A stretch of DNA of 64,000 bases from Hyposmocoma kahamanoa (lineage: Eukaryota > Arthropoda > Insecta > Lepidoptera > Cosmopterigidae): assembly GCF_003589595.1 (NCBI RefSeq), contig NW_020654080.1, positions 11,001,698 through 11,065,697 on the forward strand, given 5' to 3'. Each line of letters opens with the position of its first letter. Positions within the stretch are counted from its first letter, which is position 1. The notes below the pieces were generated by a model that searched no databases, was not told the DNA's origin, and saw only the letters and a list, made by a program, of their open reading frames with translations. Of the stretch, positions 22,600-35,200 are shown piece by piece. Position numbers and translations under genes: made by a program.

Positions 22600-22725
22600 T
22601 GAGCGAGCTTCCCCAGTAGGCATGATACGTGACGTCAGAGCGGGCAGCGCGCGCCAATAGCGATGCGAGGCGGCGCTACTTGCGCCCGCGCACCGCCCAC
22701 TCGTCCGCTATGAGAAAATTAGGAA
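22600..22725. promoter_or_regulatory. CpG-rich block with CRE and CCAAT boxes upstream of SoxE
   Basis: An isolated GC-rich segment in AT-rich DNA. It contains a perfect TGACGTCA cyclic-AMP-response palindrome (22630-22637) and a CCAAT box (22654-22658), about 640 bp before the SoxE ATG. It matches none of the repeat families seen here. It could be a distal promoter or an upstream non-coding first exon. Confidence 0.35.
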
Positions 22726-23177
22726 AATTTCTGCATAAGTAGTACCTACTTGTAAATAAAGAAAACTTTAATGCATGTGTCTTAATATACAGAGGGATCA
22801 TTAGTGGATTTATTTTCCTGTTTATGTGAAATAATATTTTTCGAAATAGCCCTAAAAATAATTATGTGAGATCTAATGCAGGTGCATTAACATGATGTAG
22901 GTACATCTCAAAAAGTCTTTCTAGGTCTATTAACAAACACGAAGAAGAGACAAAGACTTTCTAACTATTGCCATTGAGTTAGGTACGTATCTACTCCAAT
23001 AATTAATTATGTTTATATCTCTATTCTGAACAACACTGCTTATATCTAAGTGGCACTAAACATTTTTCTATAATAAAAATATGTGGTTTTAATAATGTAA
23101 ACAAACATCGAGCCATATCAAAGCTCGTCCCTACTGTCGATCTGGCATTTATAGTTAGGCAAGCGCATAAGGGGCTC

Positions 23178-23267
23178 TTTATATTCCTTGCGCGCGAGTC
23201 GGTCGGTCGCACGCGCGCTCTTCCCGCGTAAACAAATTCTTTTTTTCCTAAGTTTTTTTACGGAGCC
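23178..23267 (+). promoter_or_regulatory. Likely SoxE core promoter and 5' UTR
   Basis: A TATA-like TTTATAT at 23178-23184 lies 84 bases before the SoxE start codon and is followed by a CpG-rich stretch with tandem GGTC units. The surrounding DNA is AT-rich, so the sharp composition change at the first exon fits a promoter. The transcription start is not determined. Confidence 0.35.
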
Positions 23268-26200
23268 ATGAATTGGGATCATGAACATAGGCCTTGTGAC
23301 AAGGTGGAGATCAATGAAGCAGTCGGAAAACTTTTGCAGAGCTTCAATTACGACAACATTGTACCTCAGCCTACCAAGTGAGTTTTCTTTTGGTTTTATT
23401 ATAAGTATTTCTTGATATTATCTATGCAATTTTATTATAATAAGTATACTTTTTTATTAGGATTTTTGTCTTTTTTTTGTTTGTATTTTTTTTTGTCCTT
23501 TGAGCCTGTCTTCATATAGTTTTCGGGATTCTCAATAAATATTTTCTATTGTATCGAGTTCTTAGGTTTTCGCGATTGTTACACATAGAAAATGAAACTA
23601 TTTTTCCGGATTTAAATTGCGTATATTTGTTTTTTCAAACAAACCGACGTTTCGGGCCCTTTACAGGTCCCATGGTTTGCGGTTGACTGAGGTGGTACAG
23701 TCTTCAACCTTCAAAAAAAAAGTTATTTTCTGTTGTGTTTTTAATATACTTTGTATAATGGCAAAAATAACTTTGGGTTTCTTAAATAGTCTTTTAAGCG
23801 GTAGAAGTCATTATTCATGTTTTCATTTTCACTTAAATTACTTGCTAATAAAAGTCGTTGAATTTTGAACACGGCTTAGTAGGTATTATTCTTCTTGTAT
23901 GCTTCCACACCATTCGCCCTTTATATCTTGATCCTTCTTCCAGAAACTTTTAAAGTCCTTTCACTTCAAATTCCCGCCATTTTTTTCCCTAATGAGTATA
24001 TTTTTTATTAAAAAAAATAGAGATAGTGGCAAACGTCAATTTTTAATATACTATAGTTCAATGTTTATTTCATAAGGCGATAATATAAATTTGTGACTAA
24101 AATGTTGAGGCCTCTATCTTTCTTAAAGAAAAAAGAAAATAAGCAAGCACCAAAATTTTTATTTTACCATAGGATTTCCTTCGTAAGTATGTTTTAAATG
24201 ATAACATGATGACCTTACACAAGGTGGATCATTGTATGGAAAGCCACACCTAAAGATATAAAATATGCTAAAGTCTTTTCTAGAAAATTGAACCATACGT
24301 TGTTTATATAGCGTTAAATTTACAGTCATTACGTAGCTATATACTGTCACTGTTAATATAACTTCATCATCAACTCTGCAAAATATAAATAAATGGGGAG
24401 AAGTTTTATGATACTACGAACAAAATTAGTGGATAACTAGAGTTATAAAATTTAATATAGATAATTATGGTCGGTGTTTTTTTCTTTTTTTGGGATCTTT
24501 GGTTTATCACAATTGTTCTAAAATATTTACGTCCTATTTATGTTCAATTTTAAAACTTAAACTTGATGAAAACCACAATTTAATTTCAAACAGGACGCAA
24601 ACAATTTAAAACAGTCGTTAACAACAAAAAAAAAAATACTGTCAAACGGCGCTTGCGCCATTTCTACAAAACATATGACCATATACGTGATTTGTTTTAT
24701 GTAGTTCATATTTTGATGGCTTATAAGTGATAAAAGCATTTTCGACGTTTGATCACACGAAGCTATAAGTATTATATCAATGGTACAACTTCTTACTAAT
24801 AAAAAAAACTAAACATTATGCAAAATGGCCATGGTTTCTAAATGTCAAATATCAAACTGTGAAAGTGTTACAAAATGGACTTCCAACGTTTTTCAGTTGT
24901 ACCATTCATATTATACCTATTACCTACTTATAAAATAAAAGCACACGTACGAGTAATTCCTATAAACTAATAGCAAGTTCTTAGGAATAATTTATGGGCT
25001 GCCGAAACAAAAACTCACTTGTAATCGAACACCGGGCAATGAGGTTTCAATTTGGGCTAGCTCGTGCTCGATAACCATACGGTCTCTTTCAAGTAGGTAC
25101 CTACCTACTTATTGAGTCACCACAAATGTGCTTAGAATCACTTTAGTTTATAATTTGATTTGAATGACAGCTTGTAACTTATAAGTACTTTTATCAAGAA
25201 ATTAGAAACAAAATGTATTTAGTAAGTTCGTATGTCGATACAAACTGTAATTAAAAACTTTTTTTTAAAAAGACAACCAACTTCAAAAACAAACAAAAAG
25301 TCAATACACTGAAAAGCGAAAAATAATACAGATTTAATCCAAATGACAACAATACACGTAATACTTTTTATTTATTTTTGTCCTATTTCGTTTTGTTCAC
25401 AGTATTATTACAATTACCTACCTACTTATTAATCAATCTATCTACTTCTATGGTTTATTGATACAATTTTCCAACTTGACAATTATTGTCCAAACCTATA
25501 ATTTTTATAAGATATTATTATTGGCATATGCTACCTACTGGTCGGTTTGAAATTTTATTTTGCCATTAAAAAAAAAATTGATACTGAAATATTTACAATA
25601 TCCAATCAGTTTTTGGAGTCCTCCTCCTTTTTTTGAAGTCAGTTAGAAAGAAACTGAACTACTGCTCAGACATTTTCCTGCTTCTTTTTCATCATCCACA
25701 GCTCAGCTTCACCCACTGCTCGGTATAGACGGTTTCTTAAATGATATCATAAGTGCACATTTGACCTCCATCGCACCTGATGGAAAGTGACGGTGAGGTC
25801 GACAATGGAGCATGCACACGTATATAATAATATATAAAGCCAATTCACTCTTGCCTTGAAAAGGCTCAAGTTATAGCGCTCAGGGAATAAACCTGGGAGC
25901 AGGAAATTCCGCTCGAATGCTACACGCCATATAAAAGTGGAAGTATAAAGCTTTCTGTGAATCTTGGGTATATCCACAACATAAGGGTGGAACGCCTACG
26001 TCTAGTCCCTCGATGACTAAAAGGAGTTGGCGGAATTGTTTCATGCAATTCCGTCGCACACTTTCCCGTAGTTTGTGTCATCCAACACGATCTTGCGCTA
26101 GTCTTATCCATCTACGGCCCGTGACTTCAACGATTTCGTCTACGCGTCTTGTTGCAGGACCGCCTTTGGACCAGTTGTACCATTATTATTTATAATAATT

Positions 26201-29200
26201 ACAAGTAAATAGGGACAGGTTAGTATCTTATATCCTTAATGGTATAATTCAGTGGCATAACTGGTCCGAAGGCACAAGATCTGCCACGTTTCTATAACCA
26301 CTGCTTGGCCATCATTCGGTTATCGCTTTACTCCATCAGTCATCACAACGCTTCGCAATATGTCCTGCTCAGTTCGATTTAGCTTCGTTACCTGATCTAG
26401 TTCGTTTTTGGATTTCTTCGGAATTCAACTCAGTCTATAAGTTTGATACCGACCATGGCACTCCGTGCGACTCTCATTCTATACATGTTTCAACATCCTA
26501 AGTCGTAGTCGACAAGACGCAATGGTTGAATAAGTGGATCTTCAAACACAGTGTTTTATTTTATACAACCCGTATAAACGCATCAAACGTAAAAACTACG
26601 GAAGTAAAAAAAGAAAATGGTCTATGGTAGAAACAGATTCGGCTCGGCGATTCGTGTCCACAGTAGCTGTATCTTTTAAGTAGCAATAGAGCTCCTTGGG
26701 TAGGTAAGAGTTCGTCCAGGGAAGTACTGCCACCTTAACTATTTCTGCCGCCAAGCAGTAATGTCACCATTACTGTGTTCCGGTTTTGAAGGGAACCCTT
26801 TCCCTTCAAGCTGGTGAAATTGCGACTTGTCAACTTATGTCTCGGGGTGACGGGTGCAGTGGCAGAGCCCATAAGATCTTTGCGATTTAAAGCTCTGACT
26901 GGCACTGAAACTGTTATGGATAGGCGTGCCGCTTACCACCAGACACACGACTTGTTCGTCCCGTCACTTGGTGTTATAATATATAAATAAAAATAAAAAT
27001 TGCCAACGAATTAGGTAGCGAAACCTAATCTGAAAATTACCCAAAAACATCATGATACTCGTAATGATGATTAGGTACAATTAATATTTCTAAAAACTAA
27101 TTATCAAGATACAATTTTATTTGCCAAAGATTTCGTTATGCCTTAACGGCCTCAACTCGACAAAAGCCTGTCTAATAGAGAAGTTTACCATAGGTACTTA
27201 TGACATTTGACAGAGGATAAGGAATATGGAGTTATTTTTATTCAGCCCGAAACTCACTAGCCGTAGAGATAATGTACTTATGCGTCACCTGAATTTCAGA
27301 ATGTACTGTCCCAAGTGTCCTACCATAGAAATATGCGGCGCTTGAAAGAGCTATCTACATAAATAGTATGTTATATCAACAAATGCCTACATTACAATAA
27401 ATTACAGAGACATTATTCACTGAAGCCATTAATGATAACAAAAAGGCATTACCGTCATACGAACGTCGCATTATTTATTAACTTATATAATTAATTATGT
27501 AGCATTCTCCCGATATAGGAATATTATTTTGATCACTATAGGTATAATAATAATAATAAATTATTTTTTTTGTTCAGGTCCAATGGCGTTAGTATACTTA
27601 CAAAAATAACTTAATGACTAGATTAGTGGTAATAATAATTAAAATTTACTTAACGAAATAAAATGACAACTTTTATTATATCAAGTGACGGGACTAACAA
27701 GTCGTGCGCCTGGTGGTTAGCGATATACCTATCCAAGACAGTTGCAGTGCCACTCAGAGTTTTAAATCGTAAAGATCTGAGGGGCACTGCCAATGCGCCC
27801 GTCACCCTGGGATATAAGTTGACAAACCCCACGTGCCGCGTTGGCGGCAGAAATAGGTAAGGTGGCAGTACTTCCCTGGATGAACTCTTTCACAAGGAGC
27901 TCTCTGCTACTAAAGGTTAAGAAATTAATAACCTAATTAGTATTATTGAAAACATCGTCAACAATCACATGTAGCGCAGATGGTCCTCGTAACTTAGAAA
28001 TTTTAAGAATTTGTAATACAGACTCATATTATTTTTTAAGATTATCAAGTGCCTGGTGGTAAGTGACACGCCTGTCCTTAACAGTTTTGCAGTGCCACTC
28101 AAAACTTTATATCGCAAAAATCTGAGGAGCACTGCTACTGTGCCCGTCATTCTGAGACACAAAGTTGACAAGTCCCGTGTGTCTATAGTTTTACCAGCAC
28201 CCTTACTCTTCAAAACCGGAACACGATAATGCTCACATTACTACAACATGGCGGCAAATATAAGTAAGGTGGCAGTACCTACTTCCCTGGGCGAACTCTT
28301 TCACAGAGACCTCTACTGCTTGAGTAGGTGCTTAAATTGCCTATATTTAGCACAATACTAGTAAAAACCTCAGAATAATGTCGTACTATTTTTTTTTATT
28401 TGAAAATAAACTATTAGCACGCATTTGTTTTAATGTCCTGCTAATTCAGGGTTGGCGAATCGTTTTTGGTTGAAATTGCTATTTGGAAATTTCGCTTTTT
28501 TAAAAATTATTACATTTTCTTTTAATAAAGGTTAAGTTGTTACAATTTTTAACAAAAAAAAAAACAGTTTTCAACCTTCTGCTTTGTGAAAAAAAGAAAG
28601 AGCATTTTGTTTATTTTTTTTCAGTTAAGGTTGAGTACCTAGGCTGTAGGTGCTAAGCGAAGTTAAAAGATGGTAATTTAATAGGTACTTTATCTAATTC
28701 TTATTTATTTAAACGTAAATATAAATGACATCTTTTCAGGGAAAGAGTATACGAACAAAATTAGTCGATAACTTTTTTTGTGCTTAAATAGGAGAGATAA
28801 AATTTCACGTATACCTACCGAATTTGTATAACGCAGTTCGCATTATTGTTATGACTTTCATATGATAAAAGTCGTGTTATTTCTGCCGTCAAGCAGTAAT
28901 GTGACCATTACTGTTTTCCGGTTTTGAAGGGTAAGGGTGCTGGTGAAATTACAAGCACATGAGATATGTCAACTTACATCTCAGGGTGACGGACGTAGCA
29001 GCAGTGCCCCTCAGATCTTTGCGACCGAAAACTCTTGCAGCTTGCAGCTGCCATGGATAGGCGTGTCGCTTACCACCAGGCGCACAACTTGTTCGTCTCG
29101 TCGCTTAACAATATACATATATAAAAAAACACTTAGGTACTTTTGACGTATGATTACGTGTTGCTTTATTATACCAATGGTACGAGAAGCTGATAATATT

Positions 29201-32200
29201 TTGAGAAATCAATCAAGGATGTTTCGAATACACTCAATTTGAAATAGTTGTATGGAATCAAATAACGTCGAGGAAACGGACCAGGATGTCCACTCCCGTT
29301 CTCCGTCGAACATCGGTACGAAAAAATTGCTGTCAAATGAATAATAGGTACTGTGCTAAATTAAAAGACGCATGATGCAAATGAAGCTTCATACTTGACA
29401 TTGTCTTTTAACATGGTAGTATTAGGTACTTATTTGACAGTAATTGTTTCCCGAAAGCCGGCTTGCTATGTACGTGCGGCGCACTATAAGTTTCCGAGAT
29501 GAATAAGAAAATAATCCTATAAATGGTCAGAAATTAATTTATTGTTCCTCAAAATATTCTCCGTTAGCGTTAATGCAATTTTTCATACGAATGAACCAAT
29601 TTTGAAAACATTTATGCCACTCCTCCGTGACAATCTCTGAAACATATTTTTTATACTCTATTTCGACAGCCACTTCAGGTGATGAAAATCGTTGACCGCG
29701 TCATCATCATCAGGCTATTGCAGTCCACTGCTGGACATAGGCCTCCCCTAATGCACGCCATTTCGCCCTGTTCTCGGCTTGACGCATCCATTTCCTGCCA
29801 GCAATCTTAACCGCGTAACTGGTTCTTAATTTTAGGAAGTAAATAAAATTTACAAGTTGCCAGCTCGGGACTGTACGCGTGATGGCTCATAAGGTCAACG
29901 TTGTTCACCTTCAAAAAATCATTTGTCCGTCTGGCCGTGTGAGAAATGGCATTATTGTGGTGCAAGATGATACGGCGTTTACGGTTATTTATATGGAGTT
30001 TGTCAATAACTTCCGGCAAACAAATAGTCGTGTACTAATCAATATTCACGATACAACGATTCTCCAAAGCAACAGTAGCCACGTGTTCAGCGTATTTTAT
30101 TAAAAAAAGAAGCAATCATCCGCTAAGAGGCACTTTGCACGCGCACCACTTTGGTTGGTTTCGGCCCATTTTGAAAGACCCATACGCTTGATTGCTGCTT
30201 TGTTCTGGGATCGTAACTATTAATCCATGTTTCGTCACCCATTACTATGTCACACACCAAATTTAACGTCCCTTCGTTGAACCTGGTAAGCGTGGCATTG
30301 CACCAAGGGACGCGATCCGATTTTTTGGCCTCAATCAAATTGTGTGGGATCCACCGAGCACACAGTTTTTTCACACCCAAATGTTTGTGTACTAGTGATT
30401 GTATTTGACTCATGCCTATGCCTAAAGATGCCCGAATCTTATGGTATATCACATGTCTGCTTGTTTTGATCATACGGCGCACAGCATCGATGTTTTTGTT
30501 GTTCACTGCGACCATCACGAAATTCGTCACTGAGATTCACACGACCGCGTTTGAATTCTGCAAACCAGCTATAAATAGTCGTCTTGCATGGTGCTTCATC
30601 GTCAAAAGCAGTGTGAAGCCGAGCGAAGCTCCGCTGAGCTGTTAAATTACACTTAAAGTCGTAGAAAATCATACTACGAAAATTTTCACGAGTTAAACCC
30701 ATGGTGATGTAGACAATCAATTTCTAAAATGACGCCACAATATAAAAACAAGTGATACTCGGACAAAACGAACTGTATTCTACAGCCAAAGAGTTCCATT
30801 TTCAAATCTTGTAATTACTTTTTAAATATTGTTTATGTAAGTGGCCAGTTCCGGAAACTTATAGTGCGCCCTATGTAGAAAGGCACCACCCCAACGTGAC
30901 CCGTATCATTTAAGAGTGCAAATAAGTTACATCGCTTCTATGTTTATTTTTGTCAAGCTCTTTTCTTAGTAGATTGACGTTGAAACGTGCGACATACCTA
31001 CGTCTTATCATAAAGTGGTTTATTGCCAAAGTGACCCCAAATAACAAGAAATTATTCCGTAATTAACTATACATTCATACAATTCATTAAATGTTCGCAG
31101 GCGGATAGGAAAAATAATGTGGCACAGAGCTTAGTCATAATACTGTCTTGTGGTCAGGGATCTGCTTCGTGGGTTTAGGGGTATCTATAACACAACTGCA
31201 CAACGAAAATGAGAATATAGAACTTTTATCTTCACTCAGCGAGGAGAACATGTAAAACAACGAAACGACTTGTTGGTTGTTTAAACATAGTGTCTTCCTT
31301 CACACTTGCGGTGCCGAGACGTGGACGCTCACGTAGGAGGCTGTGTGTAGAATGAGAGTTGCACAGAGGGCTATGGAGCGTGCCGTGCTCGGTATCAAGC
31401 TTATGGACCGTGTTCCCAATGTCCATATTCGAAGTCGAACAAAGGTAAAGGACGTGGGGAACCGCATCACGAAGCTAAAGTGGAGCTTAGCAGAGCACCT
31501 GATACGGAGACAAGATGACAGATGGAGTAAGGCGATAACTGAGTGGCGTCCAAGGACTGGATACAGGAACGTCGTGCGTCTAACGGCGAGATGGGCAGAA
31601 ACTTGAAGGCCTATACCCAGCATTGGGTGAAGTCAGGATGTATATCTTCCTTCTCCAATGTTATATATCACTATAAGAATAAGCCTAAATATATCATAGG
31701 GTTGATCACAGAGTAGAGATACTTTATTTCCTTATGTTGCGAACCTACAAATTTAATATCAATACTGGCGATTTTAAAGACTTTTTCATTTTTGTAGAGG
31801 TTTTGTTTAGCACAGTGCAATTAAAGATTATTATATTTTTCTTATATATAAATTAAATTTGCAGTTCATTACAACCATGTTAATTCATTTATTAGATTTG
31901 AATTCATAGTTTGGTCAATAGTAAATATAAAGTTTGTATTATAAAGAAGACACGTTTGTCGTCTTTTATATATCAAATATCCTTCGTCCAAAGCGTCTAT
32001 CGGATATGTCAAGCGTGTTGATAGGATACGCAATTCATAACGTTTGACCTGCGGGTCATCGGCGCGGGCGCATAAAAACGACACGCGATCCACAGCTCTA
32101 ATTGAATAGCCACTATCTCTTATCAGTCCCTTGTTTATTAATTTCCTATCAACCAGCGGCACTTCACATCTTACTTGAACTTTTGAATAATTTTTCATCA

Positions 32201-35200
32201 CTCATATATTCCAATATACGGTTATAAATTGCCTAGCTGTAATTAAGTGAAGCTAATCGTAACTACTCGTCTTTTATATGGCGTACATTGCGTCCTAAAT
32301 TTATGTATGTACTTCGCTATGTTTGTTTAGCAGGAGTATTTAAAAATTTACAGTTTTACTTAAAATATAGTAACTATATTACTAATAGAATAAAATAAAT
32401 AAAATAAAATTGACATTTATTTATCCACAAAACACGTAAACCATAATATAAGCGAACAATTAAAATCCTAAGAAATCGATATTTACAAGATATTGAATAA
32501 AGAAATCAACACCCTTAGTATATATGATTAAAGAAAATAAAATGGTAAAAGATTTGTTTTTAGATTGAGTTTCTATTGCTGAGTAATCTTTAGATGTTTC
32601 AGAGTCGCCCTTGTAGTTTGTAGGCTTCACATGACTCCAAGAGCTTTATCACCCTTTATCGGCATTTAGCAAATATTAAACTCCTAAGTCGCACGAATTC
32701 AGAGAAACTCATGAGTTATGTTATTATTATATAGAGATGTTATATGTTATGTTATATAGAGACGTTAATTAAGTATTAATTAATGTCTCTTTAAGTCTAC
32801 GCATTTTTAACCGACTTCATAAAAGGAGGAGGTTCTTAATACGACTTTTTTGTATCTATACATGTTAAGCGATAACTCCGATATTTGTGAACCGATTTTG
32901 ATAACTCTTTTTTTTGTTCTAAAGAGGGTACCTCAGTATTGGTCCCATTCAAATATTAAAAAAATATTCCACCTCTAAGGGTGGCAAACTAAGGAATGAA
33001 TCCGATTTCGCACTTTCCGGTAAACGATTTCAATAAAACTTGGCAAATAGATGTAGTTCCACGAACTTTTGAGGTCGGTTTTAGGTCTTAATTCGGGTAC
33101 TGTTGCTTTTTCAAACAAATCAACGTTTCGAGCTCTTCACATGTTTATAATAAGTTAATACACGATTTACAACTACAACCAAGCACAAGTCCAGTTGTGT
33201 ATGGAATGCTGCTACCACCTTTGGCATGGCTCTGCTACATACTGGCCACATTGGGCTCAATTGACAAGCGGCCGAGAGGCTTATAGGTTACTCGGAATAA
33301 GTAGAGGCGACGCTGCAGAGCCTTCTACACTGCCGTAAAGTTGCCAGCTTAACGGTATTCTACAAGATATATCAAGGAAAGTGTGCGATGGAATTATACG
33401 ATTTCATTCCGTCTTCCTTTCCATCACCGGCATATGCTTACGACTAGACATATGCTTGGCTAGACGTATGCGGGTGGAAACCCGTAAGTTCTGGATATTC
33501 CAAAGATTCGCACGAATCGTTACGCCTCCACATTTACATGGCGAACGGCTATGGAGCGGAATTCTCTGCCTGCAGACTTGTTCCTTGAATGTTATAACTT
33601 AGACCTTTTCAGGATTAGGATTGAATGAGTGATTGAAAGTGAATAGGCATTATTTAGGTATGCATGCTCCATCGTCGACCTCATCGTCAGTTTCCATCAA
33701 GTGAGATTGAGGTCAAACGTGCACTTACATTTTTATTAAAATAAAACTTGGATCACTTCTTAATCAAGAAGTTAGATTTATTGAGTGAAGAAGCGGCGGA
33801 ACGAACGAAATTTCAAAGAACTAGTTTCAGCAACAAAAAAGCACAAAAACTTAATACAATAATAAACAAAATAAAAAACAAGAAACATTTTAGTTTTTGA
33901 ACGACACCCCATATATCAACTCTGTTGTATACAAATTTTAAGCATGTTTAATGTATAAATATTGTTTTATTTGAAATTTATTTTATTTCTATACTCACTA
34001 AAATAAACTAAAACGTAGAAGACAAGATTAAGGTCACAAGAAGATAAACGGCTGAATAACAGCTGCGATAATACACAAATGCAAACTTAAAAAGTGAATT
34101 TGCAGATAAGATAGTGCTTTGAAGCACTATTAAGTTTATAGTTATTTATATCTTATTATATATTATTCGTTTCTGTGAATTTCAAAGTCTGCATTTATTT
34201 TTATAGTATACCTGCTATAGATCAACTTACTCGCAATTTCATTTTTTTATAATGCCAAGTGACGGAACGAACATGTCGTGTGCCTTGTGGTAAGCAATAC
34301 GCTTGTTCATAACCGATGCTGTGCACTTAGAGCTTTAAGTCGCAACTTAAAGCCCCTACGCCTGACAACAGTTGACAAGTGCCATTATGCTCAAGGAACG
34401 CATTAATGCTGAAATTACTGCTTGTCGGCAGAAATTGGTAAGGTGGCAGTACTTCCATGAACAAACTCATAAAATGAGCCTAAGTTCCTCAATTTCGATC
34501 ACTGCAATAAGCAGTAATTAAGCACACTAAGGGTGAGATTTCATTATCTGCGTACAGAAATCCGTATGAAACTGTCACAAACCGGTGCCACTGCTATCGG
34601 ACAACTATTTCTACAATAACAATTTTCAAACACTTAATAATTTTTTGACTGCCTCTGTGGCCGAGCGGTTACCATGTCGCCTGCCGGACTGCCACGCGGA
34701 TGTCCCAGGTTCGATTCCCGGGCCGGGAGAAATCTTCGTATGGCCTACATTTATTTCACTCGTGAGTTTGGGTGTAATTTGTGGTTGTCTATGTATGTGT
34801 CCATGACACCCGCGACACAGGTGTCCCTAGTGCGGGGCTATGTTGAGTGTGTGCGTTATTATTGAAAAAAAAAGAAAATACAACTTTACTAGCAATAGAA
34901 AGAGTGAATGGAGAGATGTGAAAGAGTTCATGTATAACCTATCATTTTTTTAACCTATATTTAAGCTAACTTTTTTTGCCGCCAAGCCGTAATGTGAGCA
35001 TTGCTGCGTTCCGGTTTAGACGGGTAAAGGTGCTGGTGAGATTACAGACACATGCTCGCATTGCACCGATCCAAACATCAAATAGCATATCACGTTAAAA
35101 TTACGCTAATAATGATAATAATAAATTTCAGTATCCGTGGAGTTCCTTGTGAATGAGTTCGTCCAGTGTAGTACTGCGACCTTATCAATTTCTACCGCCC

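Noticed and set aside
34651..34740. Possible tRNA gene (A and B boxes with good spacing)
   Set aside because: The 3' side does not pair with the 5' side as an acceptor stem, and the same head plus ~130-bp body recurs at 40712 and 60113, so it is a SINE.
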